The notes under the pieces were generated by a model, which did not search any database, was not told where the DNA came from, and was given only the letters and a program-made list of their open reading frames with translations. Source: Bacillus sp. ISL-45 (GTDB taxonomy: Bacteria > Bacillota > Bacilli > Bacillales > Cytobacillaceae). Taken from it: a DNA stretch of 64,000 nucleotides. Every line of letters begins with the position of its first letter. Position 1 is the stretch's first letter. The translations under genes were made by a program, and so were the position numbers. This document shows, piece by piece, positions 38,967 through 50,979 of the stretch. The DNA is taken from assembly GCF_018613195.1 (NCBI RefSeq), contig NZ_JAGGQQ010000001.1:108911-172910 (forward strand). The letters are read 5' to 3'.

Positions 38967-38997
38967 TTCTCTTTCCCCCTGCAAATTATTTATGTTA

Positions 38998-39456
38998 TCA
39001 ATTTGGATCGAGCCTGTAGTTGATCAGCTCAAATTCCGGTGTATAAGTAAAAGTGCCATAGATAATTCCTTGTCCATGGACCATGTATTCCAGGATGTGA
39101 TAATCTCCCGCAGCCATTGGCAGGTCTTTGATACTGTCAAGCTCATGCCAGGAAATCGTGCCTTCCTCCGATTCATCAAGATTGATGCCATCTGCCTCAG
39201 TCGCGTAAAACGTGAACATCATCCATTCCGAGACGACTTGATCATCTTCCTTGATGACAAATGTAAAAATCCCTTTAATTTGCGGATTGCGGAGATAAAT
39301 TCCTGTTTCTTCACGGAATTCCCGGACACATGAATCCTTCACGGTTTCTCCTGGTTCCATTTTTCCGCCTGGAGCCACCCACCAATTTCGGCGCGGCTTT
39401 TGCAGCAGTAAAATTTTATCATCTTTTACTAAAACACAATTCGTCACTCGCTGCAT
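38998..39456 (-). CDS. yvcI: NUDIX hydrolase YvcI
   Basis: A 152-residue Nudix protein. The Nudix box [24 protein letters not shown] spans residues about 30-53, with all catalytic Glu residues. The start at 39456 ([20 protein letters not shown]) follows AAAGAGGTGG; the frame is open further upstream but without a good ribosome site. Substrate unknown, probably a (deoxy)nucleoside diphosphate derivative. First gene of the yvcI-crh operon. Confidence 0.93.
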   Translation of the reverse strand: MQRVTNCVLVKDDKILLLQKPRRNWWVAPGGKMEPGETVKDSCVREFREETGIYLRNPQIKGIFTFVIKEDDQVVSEWMMFTFYATEADGINLDESEEGTISWHELDSIKDLPMAAGDYHILEYMVHGQGIIYGTFTYTPEFELINYRLDPN

Positions 39457-39942
39457 CAAATCCACCTCTTTATATGTGCTTGCGCAAGAGCAAGTTAGAC
39501 ACTTTAAAAGTATTCCTGATCTATGCTGTTTTTTCACACTGTTTTTTAAGTCTAATCAGTATCCTAAAGCTGCCTATGAAAAAAAACAGTCCTGTTAATT
39601 AGCCGAACTTTTATTCTTTCCATTATACTATTTTTAGTTTTTCGCCACAATGAATACAAAGATGATATTTTTGTTAAGGATTAAGCGGGAACAGCCAATT
39701 GAAATTTCAACTTTTTTTATGGTGTTATAATCCTTTATAAAAGGCTGTTTCACTTTTATGCAAAAAAAAGAGCACAGGATAACCTGTGCTGTCAAAGGAT
39801 TATATTTTTAAAAGGGGGTCAATTTCTATTCCTATAATACCCCATGATTGTTTCACTACTGTTACAGTAGAATTAATAAATAATTACGTTTTGTTAATTT
39901 ATGCCGAGACATGATGTTTTTACCATCGGATTGGAAAAAGCC
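39457..39942. other. Intergenic region between yvcI and trxB
   Basis: About 490 bp with no supported protein gene. It must hold the yvcI promoter. A strong minus-strand terminator at 39762-39790 stands well below the trxB terminator, leaving about 150 bp (39791-39942) that could be a short minus-strand transcript. Confidence 0.5.
39762..39790 (-). terminator. Orphan minus-strand terminator
   Basis: On the minus strand AGCACAGG pairs with CCTGTGCT around TTAT, followed by CTTTTTTTTG. The nearest upstream minus-strand gene, trxB, already has its own terminator. Confidence 0.75.
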
Positions 39943-39945
39943 CTT

Positions 39946-39977
39946 TAAAAAACCGCTGAATCGAATCCAGCGGGTCT
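39946..39977 (-). terminator. trxB terminator
   Basis: On the minus strand ACCCGCTG pairs with CAGCGGT around GATTCGATT, followed by TTTTTAAAGG. Confidence 0.8.
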
Positions 39978-39987
39978 GGCATTTATT

Positions 39988-40959
<972 letters not shown>

Positions 40960-41111
40960 TCATAATCCGTTAATTTTCGATATCATACCATAATTAGTAT
41001 TTCCTGCCTAAACATATCCTATAAAACAAGTGGCGCATAGTCCAAAAATATGCTTAAGTTCACGGAATTGACATATAGTTTCACAATACTCTCTTCTGTA
41101 TATTTTAAAAA

Positions 41112-41294
41112 GGCTCTTTTCTCAAACTTTGTTGCTTTTGACTACAAAATAAAATCAAATGACCCATTTTTCTCCGCAAAATTGACTCCTTTGTGAGAAA
41201 AAAGCATGCAAACTTAATACCGACCTGCAAAATGGCCTTATAATACGTTAAAATCGGCTTTAGGATTTTAACAACAACCTTTACGAAAACAGCC
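41112..41294 (+). mobile_element. MITE-like element A, copy 4
   Basis: A 183-bp copy flanked by perfect 8-bp direct repeats TTTAAAAA (41104-41111 and 41295-41302). It lies between trxB and the TPR gene. The sequence 40939-41103 shows only the presumed trxB promoter region. Confidence 0.9.
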
Positions 41295-41303
41295 TTTAAA
41301 AAC

Positions 41304-41350
41304 GAGAAAAGGGTAAACCTCGTCTCGATTGCTCGGACTTAGTTTACCCT
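41304..41350 (-). terminator. Terminator of the TPR gene
   Basis: On the minus strand GGGTAAACT pairs with GGTTTACCC around a long imperfectly paired loop (GTCCGAGCAATCGAGACGA), followed by TTTTCTCG. Confidence 0.75.
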
Positions 41351-41351
41351 C

Positions 41352-42860
41352 TTAAATGCTGTCTTCTTCATGTAGAAACTCGTTTGCCAAATTTATATAT
41401 TTGGACAGAGTCGATACGGACAATCCGTATTTTTTCGCTACTGTCGCTTTTGAAGTCTTGATATTTCTCAGCTTATCCCAGAGATAATCAACTGCTGCGG
41501 CCCATGCTTTTTTGTTCTTGAAGTCATAGCCAGCTTCTGATGCCTGCTCGAATACCGAGAACCACATGATGTATACCCCAGCTTCATTTTTCCCGATCGG
41601 CTGGTGGTGGTCATAAAGGAGCTTTGCCGTTTCATGCGCGCCCTTTACTTCATCTTCCTTGCTGCTCAATTTGCCTGATGCCACATACGCAAGGTATGAC
41701 TTTTCCATTTCGGTCATTTTATCCGTTGACGTCTCCGCTGCGAGAATTTCCTTCTTTTTAGCGGATAGAGATGTAAGGAATAGCGCAAAAAGGCGCTCCT
41801 CTGGATAATCGCTGTTCAGCTGGTTCAGAATCGCCGAAACCTGCGTTTCGAACTTTACTCCCGGTTTGTCAGCCCAAGGCTCCATTCCCTCTTTTTCAGG
41901 ACTGAACTCGAGCACCTTTTTCCATGCAGACACTGCTGTATTTTCCCTGCCGGTAAAATAGGAAGCATGCGCCAGCCAGTAATAGAAAGCACCATCGCCT
42001 TCAAAACCAGTTTTTTGCAGCTTTTTCAGCCAGCGGTATGCCAGGTCGTACTCGCCGACCAGCGCAAATGTGGCGCCAAGCTTGAACTGGTGTTCAACGT
42101 GGATCGGATGTATTTTTTCCAGGGAGTCCTTTAGATCCTGGCCTTCCTTCTCCTGTCCCTGGTAATGCGCAAACACAAGAGCATTGCATAAAGCATGCAG
42201 ATTGCCAGGGTTCCGCTCAAGCACATCATTCAGGATGTCACGCGCCTTGATGGTCTCGCCAAGGTAAAAATACGCCAGCGCCAGATTATTGTAAGCTGAC
42301 CAGTATTCAGGATACTCCTCGATGACCTCCTGGAAGATCTCGATTGCCTTTGGAAACTCGCCGGATTCCAGATGGTTGCGGGCTTCCTCCTGCTTGACGA
42401 TCAGGTCATCCTCTTCATAATAATCTTCATCCATCTCTTCCGCTTCCATCGTGAGAAGCTCAAGCAGATCATTCGTATCTTCTGCAAACTCGCCGTCTTC
42501 ATTCATTTCCAAATATAGATTAGCATGCCTGAACGCATCCCGGAACAAACCCATATGAGCGTAGTTATTCGCTAAGAAATAATGGCACTCGGCCATGTTT
42601 TCATCAAGTTCTTCGAGGACCAAGCGCAATAGGCGGTTAGACTGCTGGTATTCACCAAGCTCCGACTGTACGATTGCCAGCTGGCAAACGATCATCGGCT
42701 CGCCAGGCTCGAGATGCATCGCACGCTGGAAATACTTCTCAGCCTTTTTAAGGTCCCGCCTGTGGAAAGCCTTGACCCCTTTGGTGAAATAATACTCACC
42801 AGTAGGAACGAATGACAGCAATTGGCCTTTTTGCTTCATTGCTTTAGAGTCTTTTCCCAT
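41352..42860 (-). CDS. yvcD: Tetratricopeptide-repeat protein (YvcD-like)
   Basis: A 502-residue soluble protein with several TPR units, for example GVKAFHRRDLKKAEKYFQRAMHLEPGEP (near residue 28), AIEIFQEVIEEYPEYWSAYNNLALAYFYLGETIKARDILNDVLERNPGN (about 175-225) and SYFTGRENTAVSAWKKVLEFSPE. The carboxyl end TSKATVAKKYGLSVSTLSKYINLANEFL resembles an HTH. The ATG at 42860 follows GGAGGATCAC. The name rests on position and TPR content. Function unknown. Confidence 0.85.
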   Translation of the reverse strand: MGKDSKAMKQKGQLLSFVPTGEYYFTKGVKAFHRRDLKKAEKYFQRAMHLEPGEPMIVCQLAIVQSELGEYQQSNRLLRLVLEELDENMAECHYFLANNYAHMGLFRDAFRHANLYLEMNEDGEFAEDTNDLLELLTMEAEEMDEDYYEEDDLIVKQEEARNHLESGEFPKAIEIFQEVIEEYPEYWSAYNNLALAYFYLGETIKARDILNDVLERNPGNLHALCNALVFAHYQGQEKEGQDLKDSLEKIHPIHVEHQFKLGATFALVGEYDLAYRWLKKLQKTGFEGDGAFYYWLAHASYFTGRENTAVSAWKKVLEFSPEKEGMEPWADKPGVKFETQVSAILNQLNSDYPEERLFALFLTSLSAKKKEILAAETSTDKMTEMEKSYLAYVASGKLSSKEDEVKGAHETAKLLYDHHQPIGKNEAGVYIMWFSVFEQASEAGYDFKNKKAWAAAVDYLWDKLRNIKTSKATVAKKYGLSVSTLSKYINLANEFLHEEDSI

Positions 42861-43066
42861 GTGATCCTCCATTTGTATTTTAGTAAAACTATATCCTTTT
42901 GAACCTTTGAATTGTATAAGAATACACAAACAGTGTTATATCGAAGCAACTTTAACTAATGTAGTATAACATACGGACAGAGTGTTCGAGAAGGTGTGGA
43001 TTTTAAAATGTGGTGCGGGCTTTGTATATGATTTAGCACTGTTCGGTTTTCCATAATATGGTCAAA
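42861..43066. other. Upstream region of yvcD
   Basis: About 200 bp without a supported gene. It leads into repeat E copy 2. Confidence 0.4.
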
Positions 43067-43189
43067 GGCACGATTATTGCTGTTGTTCGGGAGATTCCGC
43101 CCGTTTTTCGGGAGATTATTACGGTTGATTAGGAGATAATGGCCCATGATCGGGCAATTAAAGGGTTCTATTAAGAGAATAATTTTTCC
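43067..43189 (-). repeat. Repeat E, copy 2
   Basis: The minus strand matches 34111-34233 along about 123 bp, including the three TCTCC-headed units in the same order. The two copies are inverted with about 8.8 kb between them. Confidence 0.75.
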
Positions 43190-43321
43190 AATTACCTTTT
43201 CACTCTATATATGGCCTTTAATCGTTCTCAAAAGTGCAGTACTTTTGAAATTTTCCACCTTGAATGCTTAATTAATGTGAAAAATTACATTTTTCCTGCT
43301 GAAAATCAGGCTCCGGAGCAA

Positions 43322-43358
43322 AAATAAACCCAGCGCAATCTATTCTTCTGCGCTGGGC
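43322..43358 (-). terminator. his operon terminator
   Basis: On the minus strand CCCAGCGCA pairs with TGCGCTGGG around GAAGAATAGAT, followed by TTTATTTTTG. The stem includes the last codons of hisIE. Confidence 0.85.
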
Positions 43359-44032
43359 TTCTTCCTTTTATTCAATACTGCCAATACTTCTTTCAGCGGC
43401 AGTTTCTGTTCCTGCAGCAAGACCATCAGGTGGTAGAGCAGGTCGGCGGCTTCCCACTTCAACTCTTCGGGATCGCGATTTTTTGCGGCGATGATGACTT
43501 CCGCGGCTTCTTCACCGACTTTTTTCAGAATCTTGTCGACGCCTTTTTCAAATAGATAGGTGGTATAGGCGCCTTCCGGCATGTCCTGTTCACGCTTGCG
43601 GATTGTTTTTTCCAGCTCGAGCATGACGGCGAAATCGCCCAGTGAAGCGAGCTGATCTGCGGAACGCTTCAGGGTGCTTTCTGTAAACTCCAGTGAATCA
43701 CGTGCATCGGGACGCTCCAGAAGATTCTCTGAAAAACAGCTGACAGCACCAGTATGGCATGCCGGCCCGGCTGGTTCGACGAGCACCACAAGGGCGTCAC
43801 CATCACAATCATATTTGATTTCGACGATTTTTTGGGTATTTCCGCTTGTTGCGCCTTTATGCCAGAGCTCCTGGCGGGAACGGCTGTAAAACCAGGTTTC
43901 TCGTGTCTCAATCGACTTGGCGAGGGATTCTTCATTCATATATGCAACCGTCAGGACTTCAAGTGTCGCTGCATCCTGGACGACTGCGGGAATCAAGCCA
44001 TTGGCATCGAATTTTATTTTTTCGAGTTTCAT
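43340..44032 (-). CDS. hisIE: Phosphoribosyl-AMP cyclohydrolase / phosphoribosyl-ATP pyrophosphatase
   Basis: A 230-residue fusion for histidine steps 2 and 3. The amino HisI part (about 1-115) has [22 protein letters not shown], the Zn-site [11 protein letters not shown] and [12 protein letters not shown]. The carboxyl HisE part (about 120-230) has [30 protein letters not shown] and [15 protein letters not shown]. Its ATG overlaps the hisF stop by 4 nt. It is the last gene of the operon. Confidence 0.97.
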   Translation of the reverse strand: MKLEKIKFDANGLIPAVVQDAATLEVLTVAYMNEESLAKSIETRETWFYSRSRQELWHKGATSGNTQKIVEIKYDCDGDALVVLVEPAGPACHTGAVSCFSENLLERPDARDSLEFTESTLKRSADQLASLGDFAVMLELEKTIRKREQDMPEGAYTTYLFEKGVDKILKKVGEEAAEVIIAAKNRDPEELKWEAADLLYHLMVLLQEQKLPLKEVLAVLNKRKKPSAEE

Positions 44033-44787
44033 CTTACAATCACTCCTTTTTCACGGAGATGGGATTTTACTTCTTTTACAGAGGTTTCACGGTAGTGGAA
44101 GATCGATGCAGCCAGTGCGGCATCAGCTTTTCCTTCGGTAAAAGCGTCGGCAAAATGGTCGGCGTTTCCGGCACCGCCTGAGGCAATCACGGGGACAGTC
44201 ACCGCTTCACTGACGGCACGGGTCAATGCCAGGTCAAAGCCTTTCTTTTCACCATCACTGTCCATGCTTGTCAGCAGGATTTCGCCTGCCCCAAGGCGGA
44301 CAGCCTCTTTCGCCCATTGAATCACTTCCCACTCGGTCGGCTTACGGCCGCCATGGGTGTATACCCGCCACGATTCGAGCTCAGGGTCGTACTTTGCATC
44401 GATGGCGACGACAATGCACTGGGCACCAAAGAAATCAGAGCCTTCTGCGATTAGTTTTGGATTGTTGACAGCTGCGGTGTTCAAGGATACTTTATCAGCA
44501 CCTGAACGAAGCATCCTCTTCATATCCTCAAGTGTGTTGATGCCGCCGCCGACTGTGAACGGGATGGCCAGCTCTGACGCTACTTCCCTGACCACCTCGA
44601 CCATTGTCTTCCTTCCTTCAACGGAAGCCGATATATCAAGGAAAACGAGCTCATCGGCTCCTTGCTCATCGTAAAAACGCGCAAGCTCGACAGGATCGCC
44701 GGCATCGCGGAGCTGGACAAATTGCACTCCTTTTACGACGCGTCCCTCTTTTACATCTAGACAGGGAATGATCCGTTTACTTAACAT
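44029..44787 (-). CDS. hisF: Imidazole glycerol phosphate synthase, cyclase subunit
   Basis: A 252-residue (beta/alpha)8 barrel. [20 protein letters not shown] holds the catalytic Asp near residue 11, [32 protein letters not shown] and [18 protein letters not shown] (second Asp near 130) follow, then [17 protein letters not shown]. It takes ammonia from HisH to form IGP and AICAR. It shares its start A with the hisA stop (TAATG). Confidence 0.98.
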   Translation of the reverse strand: MLSKRIIPCLDVKEGRVVKGVQFVQLRDAGDPVELARFYDEQGADELVFLDISASVEGRKTMVEVVREVASELAIPFTVGGGINTLEDMKRMLRSGADKVSLNTAAVNNPKLIAEGSDFFGAQCIVVAIDAKYDPELESWRVYTHGGRKPTEWEVIQWAKEAVRLGAGEILLTSMDSDGEKKGFDLALTRAVSEAVTVPVIASGGAGNADHFADAFTEGKADAALAASIFHYRETSVKEVKSHLREKGVIVR

Positions 44788-45518
44788 CAGGCATTCCCCG
44801 CTTCCAGCGCAGATTTTACCGAAAAACGACCTTCATAAATGGCTTTTCCGACAATCGCGCCGCTGACGCCATCTTCGCTAAGCTGCCGGAGAGCAGCTAA
44901 ATCGTCAAGCGAGCTGACGCCGCCGGAAGCGATGACGCTTTTGCCCGTTTCCTGGGCAAGCTTGCGGGTTGCTTCGACGTTCGGTCCTGCAAGCGTGCCA
45001 TCTGTAGCGATATCGGTAAAAATGAATGTCTCTGCTCCGGCGTAGGCGAATCTTTTGCCAAGCTCGACAGCACTTACCTCTGAAGTATTCAGCCAGCCAT
45101 GTGTCGCGACGAACCCGTCTTTCGCATCTAGGCCGATAGCAATTTTCGCGCCATATTTCCTGACCATTTCCTCAGCGAACTCTGGATTGGAAACGGCAAT
45201 GCTGCCGATGATGACACGGGTGACTCCATTTTCAAGATAGTGATTAATGTCTGCTTCACTGCGGATGCCGCCGCCGATCTGGATGTTCACACCAAGCTCC
45301 TGCGCAGCCTGGATGACAGATTTGTCATTGACCCGCTTGCCGTCCCTTGCGCCATCGAGGTCAACCATATGAATCCACTCTGCCCCTTCATCAGCGAATT
45401 TCTTCGCCATTTCAAAAGGGGAATCTCCATAAACAGTTTCCTTGTCATAATCACCTTGCAGCAGCCGGACACATTTTCCGCCGCGCATGTCGATCGCCGG
45501 GTAGATTGTGAAATTCAT
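44787..45518 (-). CDS. hisA: Phosphoribosylformimino-5-aminoimidazole carboxamide ribotide isomerase
   Basis: A 243-residue barrel enzyme, paralogous to His[28 protein letters not shown] carries the catalytic Asp, then [49 protein letters not shown] and [16 protein letters not shown]. Start and stop each overlap the neighbours (TAATG at both ends), indicating tight coupling. Confidence 0.98.
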   Translation of the reverse strand: MNFTIYPAIDMRGGKCVRLLQGDYDKETVYGDSPFEMAKKFADEGAEWIHMVDLDGARDGKRVNDKSVIQAAQELGVNIQIGGGIRSEADINHYLENGVTRVIIGSIAVSNPEFAEEMVRKYGAKIAIGLDAKDGFVATHGWLNTSEVSAVELGKRFAYAGAETFIFTDIATDGTLAGPNVEATRKLAQETGKSVIASGGVSSLDDLAALRQLSEDGVSGAIVGKAIYEGRFSVKSALEAGNA

Positions 45519-46156
45519 TATTCAGACTTCCTTTCTGTTGCAAGGTTGGCAAAATTGCGGAGCAGCGCCATGCCCATATCGCTGCTTTTTTCCGGATGGA
45601 ATTGCATCCCGAAGATATTGTTCCTGCCAACGATGGCCGGCACTTCTACATCATAATAGTCGCCGACTGCTACCAGGACTTCTGGGTCGTTTGTTTTTAC
45701 ATAATAGGAATGGACAAAGTACACATAATCTTCACTAACTGATGCCACCAAAGGCGACTCTCCGGTAAAACGAAGCTTGTTCCAGCCCATATGCGGAACT
45801 TTATAGCTTTCCCCTGCTGCCGTCTGGCCGGTAAAACGCTCCACTTTTCCTGGCAGCAGGTTCAAGCCCTTCGTCAGGCCATTTTCCGTGCTTTCTTCGA
45901 ACAACAGCTGCATGCCCAGGCAGATTCCGAGCACTGGCTTGCCGGTAGCGGCGAAAGCCTGGATCATTTCCGTCAAACCGGTACGGTTCAATACTTCCAT
46001 TGCATCACGGAATGAACCGACACCTGGGACAAGCAGTGCATCTGCTTCCATCAAATTGCCCTTATATTGTGAGATAAAGTATGGCGCTTCCAACCGTTCG
46101 AGCGCTTTGCTGACGCTGAACAGATTCCCCATGCCGTAATCGACGATGCCAATCAT
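45518..46156 (-). CDS. hisH: Imidazole glycerol phosphate synthase, glutaminase subunit
   Basis: A 212-residue class I glutamine amidotransferase. [16 protein letters not shown] opens it, [13 protein letters not shown] and [16 protein letters not shown] (nucleophile Cys near residue 80) follow, and the His-Glu pair is in [14 protein letters not shown]. It works as a complex with HisF. It is preceded by a 98-nt gap after hisB in which nothing is seen. Confidence 0.98.
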   Translation of the reverse strand: MIGIVDYGMGNLFSVSKALERLEAPYFISQYKGNLMEADALLVPGVGSFRDAMEVLNRTGLTEMIQAFAATGKPVLGICLGMQLLFEESTENGLTKGLNLLPGKVERFTGQTAAGESYKVPHMGWNKLRFTGESPLVASVSEDYVYFVHSYYVKTNDPEVLVAVGDYYDVEVPAIVGRNNIFGMQFHPEKSSDMGMALLRNFANLATERKSE

Positions 46157-46254
46157 GAGCTAACTTCCTTCCTTTACAGATTGCGTGTTATATCCTCGCT
46201 TCAAGATCAAAGATTTCCTTTGCATGCTGCAGACCAGATAATCGGTCTAATTCC

Positions 46255-46842
46255 TTACAGCATCCCCTTCGATGAAGGAACGCCTTTTACCCGCGGATCG
46301 ATGGTCGTCGCTTCATCAAGCGCACGGCCAAGGGCTTTGAATACTGCTTCAATCATGTGGTGAGTATTTTTTCCATAATGGACGATGACATGCAGGTTCA
46401 TCCTTGCCTCAAGCGCCAGTTTCCACAGGAACTCGTGGACCAGCTCCACATCGAAAGTGCCAACCTGCTGAGCAGGAAATTCTGCGCGCATTTCTAGGTG
46501 CGGGCGGTTGCTGAGATCGATGACTACCTGCGCCAGTGCCTCATCCATTGGGACAAAAGCATTTCCATAGCGTTTGATTCCTTTTTTATCGCCAAGTGCT
46601 TCGCGAAGCGCCTGTCCGATGCAGATGCCGATATCTTCGGTGGTATGGTGTCCATCCACCTCAACATCCCCCTTCGCATCCACTTTCAAATCGAACTGGC
46701 CATGCTTGGCGAATAAATCGAGCATATGGGAAAGAAAAGGCACACCGGTCTCCAGTTCCGTTTTACCCTCGCCATCGATGCTAAAATCAAGATCTATCTT
46801 TGTTTCATTCGTATATCGATTCACCGTTGCGGCGCGTTCCAT
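46255..46842 (-). CDS. hisB: Imidazoleglycerol-phosphate dehydratase
   Basis: A 195-residue Mn-dependent dehydratase. TGVPFLSHMLDLFAKHGQFDL, DGHHTTEDIGICIGQALREALGD, HLVHEFLWKLALEARMNLHV-type and GKNTHHMIEAVFKALGRAL supply the two HHxxE metal sites. The ATG at 46842 (ERAATVNRYTNETK) has GGAGGG 9 nt upstream; the earlier in-frame ATGs lack spacing. Monofunctional, as usual in Bacillus. Confidence 0.97.
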   Translation of the reverse strand: MERAATVNRYTNETKIDLDFSIDGEGKTELETGVPFLSHMLDLFAKHGQFDLKVDAKGDVEVDGHHTTEDIGICIGQALREALGDKKGIKRYGNAFVPMDEALAQVVIDLSNRPHLEMRAEFPAQQVGTFDVELVHEFLWKLALEARMNLHVIVHYGKNTHHMIEAVFKALGRALDEATTIDPRVKGVPSSKGML

Positions 46843-46862
46843 GAGCATTCCCTCCATCTTAA

Positions 46863-48128
46863 CTATTTTAGTCTTGCCTCCACAGCCCGGGCGTGGGCTT
46901 CCAAGCCTTCAAGCCTTGCGAACTCGGCAATCTTTGCACCATTGTCATTCATCGCTTTCTCACTGTAAAGGATGATGCTGGACTTCTTTTGGAAATCCTC
47001 GACACTCAACGGGCTTGAAAAGCGCGCTGTCCCATTGGTAGGCAGGACATGGTTCGGTCCGGCAAAGTAATCACCTACAGGCTCTGAGCTGTATCTCCCA
47101 AGGAAAATCGCGCCAGCGTGCTTTATTTTTCCCAGAAGCTCCATCGGATTGTCCGTGACGATTTCCAAATGCTCCGGTGCAAGCTGGTTGATGGCGCTGA
47201 CTGCTTCTTCCATATCAGCTGCCACATAAATTGCCCCGAAGTTTTCGATTGCCTGTGTAGCAATCTCTTTTCTAGGCAGTTGCGAAAGCTGCTTATATAC
47301 TTCATTTTGTACGTCTTCAGCAAGCGTACGTGATATGGTCACTAATACCGCACATGCCCGAGGATCATGCTCGGCCTGAGAAAGCAGATCGGCCGCAATT
47401 TCATTGGCCCGTGCTGTTTCGTCAGCCAGGATGCCAATTTCGCTTGGTCCGGCGATCATGTCAATCGCGACGTCTCCGAAAACCTCACGCTTGGCGAGGG
47501 CGACATAAATGTTTCCCGGACCAGTGATTTTATCGACCGGATTGATCGTTTCAGTCCCGTATGCCAGGGCGGCAATTGCCTGTGCTCCACCGACTTTATA
47601 AATTTCTTTTACCCCGGCAATATCTGCGGCAACGAGCACGCCTGCCGGAAGCTTTCCGTCCCGTCCAGGCGGTGATACCATCACAATCCGTTCGACACCT
47701 GCTGTTTTTGCCGGAATGACATTCATTAAGACTGATGAAGGATAAGCGGCTGTCCCGCCAGGCACATACACACCGACAGAATCGAGCGGTGTCACCTTCT
47801 GGCCAAGCATAGTGCCATTTTCCTCAGTCGTCATCCAAGAAGGGCGCAGCTGTTTTTCGTGGTATTTACGTATATTGTCAGCTGCCTCAGCGATGATGTC
47901 CACAAGCTGGCTGCTGACCGTTTTATATGCATCCGAGATTTCCTCATCTGTCACCAGAAAATCATCGAGCGCCACTGCATCGAATTTTTCAGTAAAATTC
48001 CTGATTGCCAGGTCACCTGAAGCCCGGACTTCCGCGATTATATTCTGTACGGCTTTTCGCTGCTCTTCCGTACCGCCATCGACGGTCCGTTTGAGTGACA
48101 GACTTCCATCTATCTGTAAAATCTCCAT
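46863..48128 (-). CDS. hisD: Histidinol dehydrogenase
   Basis: A 421-residue Zn-dependent NAD oxidoreductase for the last two steps. [38 protein letters not shown]-type [32 protein letters not shown] (Zn and His-Glu site) and [11 protein letters not shown] are present. The ATG at 48128 ([13 protein letters not shown]) follows AAAGGA; a GTG nine codons upstream (48155) also has an open frame and cannot be ruled out. Confidence 0.97.
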   Translation of the reverse strand: MEILQIDGSLSLKRTVDGGTEEQRKAVQNIIAEVRASGDLAIRNFTEKFDAVALDDFLVTDEEISDAYKTVSSQLVDIIAEAADNIRKYHEKQLRPSWMTTEENGTMLGQKVTPLDSVGVYVPGGTAAYPSSVLMNVIPAKTAGVERIVMVSPPGRDGKLPAGVLVAADIAGVKEIYKVGGAQAIAALAYGTETINPVDKITGPGNIYVALAKREVFGDVAIDMIAGPSEIGILADETARANEIAADLLSQAEHDPRACAVLVTISRTLAEDVQNEVYKQLSQLPRKEIATQAIENFGAIYVAADMEEAVSAINQLAPEHLEIVTDNPMELLGKIKHAGAIFLGRYSSEPVGDYFAGPNHVLPTNGTARFSSPLSVEDFQKKSSIILYSEKAMNDNGAKIAEFARLEGLEAHARAVEARLK

Positions 48129-48158
48129 GGGAGAATCAAATCCTTTCAGATTCACAAT

Positions 48159-48782
48159 CTATATGACTCCATCCAGACGTTTGATCAGTTCACTGATCCG
48201 CTCATCCTTGATCCGGTAGCTGACGGGATTGACAATCAGCCTCGATGTCACGCTTGTAATCGTTTCGTACTCTACCAGGCCATTTTCCTTCAATGTCCTA
48301 CCGGTTGAAACGATATCGACGATCCTGTCGGCGAGCCCGATCAATGGCGCAAGCTCAATTGATCCATTCAGTTTGATGATTTCGACTTGCTCGCCCTGTT
48401 CACGGAAATAGGCTGCAGCGATGTTCGGGTATTTCGTCGCGATTTTCGGGGCGACATCATTCATTTTTGTATCTGGAAGCCCTGCGACGGCAAGATAACA
48501 GCCGCTTATTTTTAAATCGAGCAGCTCGTACACGTCCCGTTCTTCCTCAAGCAGGACGTCCTTGCCGGCAATCCCGAGATCGGCGACTCCATGTTCGACG
48601 TATGTAGCCACATCCATTGGCTTCGCTAAGATGAAGCGGAAGTTTTCTTCTTCAACGTCAATGATCAGCTTGCGGGAATCATCGAATTCAGGAGGCAACT
48701 CAAAGCCAGCGTTCCGCAGCAGTTCAGCCGCTTCGGTAAAAATCCTGCCCTTTGGCATTGCGATGGTCAGCTGTTCATTCAT
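48159..48782 (-). CDS. hisG: ATP phosphoribosyltransferase, short form
   Basis: A 207-residue HisG lacking the regulatory carboxyl domain, as in HisZ-containing bacteria. [22 protein letters not shown] opens it, [23 protein letters not shown] follows, and [14 protein letters not shown] is the PRPP-binding loop. It needs HisZ, whose gene overlaps it by 4 nt. Confidence 0.97.
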   Translation of the reverse strand: MNEQLTIAMPKGRIFTEAAELLRNAGFELPPEFDDSRKLIIDVEEENFRFILAKPMDVATYVEHGVADLGIAGKDVLLEEERDVYELLDLKISGCYLAVAGLPDTKMNDVAPKIATKYPNIAAAYFREQGEQVEIIKLNGSIELAPLIGLADRIVDIVSTGRTLKENGLVEYETITSVTSRLIVNPVSYRIKDERISELIKRLDGVI

Positions 48783-49954
48783 TGCACTCCCTCCTTCCCA
48801 ACAAGATAAACGACATCAGCATAAGCGGCGGAACATGCATCAAGATTGCGTACGGCGCTGATGTCCTGGAGAATAATCCGTTCCCCGTCTTCCCTGCGCT
48901 GTGCCGCCAGCTGGTATGCTTCCTTTCTCCGTTCCTGACTGAAAAGAATGCAAGTGACCGGCTCAGGCGCACCCAGATCGCCAAGGCTTTCAAGCAGACG
49001 GTCGAGCCTGATCGCGAACCCTGTGGCTCCGGTTGTTTTCCCGAATTTCTCGAGCAGCTTATCATAGCGGCCTCCATTGCCGATTGGAAAACCGACCATT
49101 CCTGCATAAACCTCGAATAAAATGCCTGTATAATAGCTCATATGGCTGACAATGGTTAAGTCAAATTTGATTCGGCTGCTTTCACCGAAATCTTCGATGA
49201 TTTCACAAAGAAGCTTCAATTCATCCAGTGCCACCCTGCCTTTTCCGTTCTCAATGAGCTCGGAGGCCTTGTCAATCACTTCCGCCCCCCCGCGCAAATC
49301 AAGGAAAGCCAGAAGCCTTTGTGAATCGATTGATGACAGCGGCAGTGCTTTGACATGTTCTTGATAACCGACATAATTCTTTTCATATAAAAATTTCGTC
49401 AGCTCCCTTGCTCGATCCTCTGTGCCAAGTATCTGGACGAACAACTCGTTGACGAAGCCAACATGACCAACAGAAAGCTGAAACTGTTCCAGCCCAGCTT
49501 TTTTCAGCGAAGAAATCGCAAGTGAGATCATTTCGCCATCCGCGCTGACCGAACCGTCACCTATACACTCGACGCCAATTTGCTCAAATTCCGCCGGCCT
49601 GCCGCCTTCCCGCTGCTGAGCACGGTAGACATTTGCAGAATAGGCCAATCTTAATGGAACCTGGTCCTTAAACAATTTGGAAGCCGCAACCCTGGCAATC
49701 GGCGCAGTCATATCCGGCCGCAGAACGAGTGTATGCCCCTGCTGGTCCAATAGCTTGAACAGCTGCTGATCCAGGATCGCTGAAGCCGTCCCCACCGTTT
49801 CGTAATATTCAAGCGCCGGCGTTTCGATGAATTGGAAACCCCATTGCTTCATTTCTTTTTCAATAGTGCCTCGGACTCTTTCCTTCGCTTCATGCAATTC
49901 CGGCAATGTATCCCGCATGCCAAGCGGCTTTTCAAACATGAATAATCTGCTCAT
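48779..49954 (-). CDS. hisZ: ATP phosphoribosyltransferase regulatory subunit
   Basis: A 391-residue histidyl-tRNA-synthetase paralogue. [23 protein letters not shown], the motif-2-like [32 protein letters not shown], and [29 protein letters not shown] near 290 are the synthetase-like parts. The tRNA-binding domain is absent. First gene of the his operon. No T-box or other leader element is visible in 49955-50200. Confidence 0.96.
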   Translation of the reverse strand: MSRLFMFEKPLGMRDTLPELHEAKERVRGTIEKEMKQWGFQFIETPALEYYETVGTASAILDQQLFKLLDQQGHTLVLRPDMTAPIARVAASKLFKDQVPLRLAYSANVYRAQQREGGRPAEFEQIGVECIGDGSVSADGEMISLAISSLKKAGLEQFQLSVGHVGFVNELFVQILGTEDRARELTKFLYEKNYVGYQEHVKALPLSSIDSQRLLAFLDLRGGAEVIDKASELIENGKGRVALDELKLLCEIIEDFGESSRIKFDLTIVSHMSYYTGILFEVYAGMVGFPIGNGGRYDKLLEKFGKTTGATGFAIRLDRLLESLGDLGAPEPVTCILFSQERRKEAYQLAAQRREDGERIILQDISAVRNLDACSAAYADVVYLVGKEGVQ

Positions 49955-50219
49955 TGTTTTTCACCCTCTTCGTTGCTGGTGTTTTATCTCTCTACCCAAT
50001 TATGTTGTATCTTAATTATCTAAATCCTTTAGTTCGCTAATATGGTAACAAGATGAAGTTATATGTAGTTTATCGTTCATTTTATTATCCGTCAACCATA
50101 AGCTGTTCATGTTTGCTTTTTAAAATAGAGTTGGTAGAATGGTGGCAACCAGAAATGCGGAAGCGTTTGGTGGTAGGCGCTGAAACTGGATAACACTTTT
50201 ATAAAGGAGGCTTGGTGAT

Positions 50220-50771
50220 GTGAAAATCCTCTGGGACCTGGATGGGACAATCCTTGATACCTGGCCGACACTTGTCGAGGCATTTACGGCCATTGCGAAA
50301 AAAGACCTGCCATATGAAGAAGTCCTGCCGCGTCTGAAATACGGAACAGCCTATGACTTTTACGGTGTAGATAAAAATAAGGTGAATGAATTCCGCGAGA
50401 TTGAACGCACTTTGCCAAATGATAGGAAACCACTTTTTCCATATGTTAAAAATGTACTTGCAAACGCAGATGCAAATGTCCTCGTAACTCATCGCAACCG
50501 GCGCTCAACGGAAGAGCTGCTGGAACACTGGAATTTGGAGCAATTTTTCGAAGAAGTCATTTGTCCTGCCGATGACGGCTATTCGTTAAAGCCGGATATT
50601 CATGCCTATAAATACCTGCATGACAGATATGGGCTGGACGTGGCAGTCGGTGACCAGAGCACTGATCTAATTCCCGCCAGAAAAATCGGTATTAACACCT
50701 GCTCCTTCCGGGAAGCAAACGAGTTTGCAGACAAAACCATCTATTGTTATTCAGAGTTTCCATATAAATAG
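50220..50771 (+). CDS. HAD-superfamily hydrolase
   Basis: A 183-residue HAD subfamily IA protein. ILWDLDGTILDTWPTLVEAF contains the nucleophile Asp, NVLVTHRNRRSTEELLEHW motif II (Thr), and LKPDIHAYKYLHDRYGLDVAVGDQSTDLIPARKIGINTC motifs III and IV. The GTG start (50220) is 9 nt after AAAGGAGG. It stands alone, divergent from the his operon. Substrate unknown. Confidence 0.88.
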   Translation: MKILWDLDGTILDTWPTLVEAFTAIAKKDLPYEEVLPRLKYGTAYDFYGVDKNKVNEFREIERTLPNDRKPLFPYVKNVLANADANVLVTHRNRRSTEELLEHWNLEQFFEEVICPADDGYSLKPDIHAYKYLHDRYGLDVAVGDQSTDLIPARKIGINTCSFREANEFADKTIYCYSEFPYK

Positions 50772-50941
50772 GTGCGCATTGGGACATTCATATAAGAATG
50801 ATTGTTGCCGGCAGCCTTTTTCAGCTAAAAAATAAATTTATTGGCGAAAATTGATTTTTATTGGCGACTTGGAAATTTTCGCGGAATTTTTCCAATAACA
50901 GACCTAATTTTTCATGAACACTTTTAAAATTAATAGATACG

Positions 50942-50979
50942 AAAAAAGCGAAGCGAGCAGTGCCCGTTTCGCTTTTTTA
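50942..50979. terminator. Bidirectional terminator between the HAD gene and yvoF
   Basis: AAAAAAGCGAA pairs with TTTCGCTTTTTT around a 14-nt loop. Confidence 0.8.

Noticed and set aside
49955-50219. T-box or His attenuator upstream of hisZ
   Set aside because: Inspected on the minus strand; no T-box motif, run of His codons or terminator hairpin was found.
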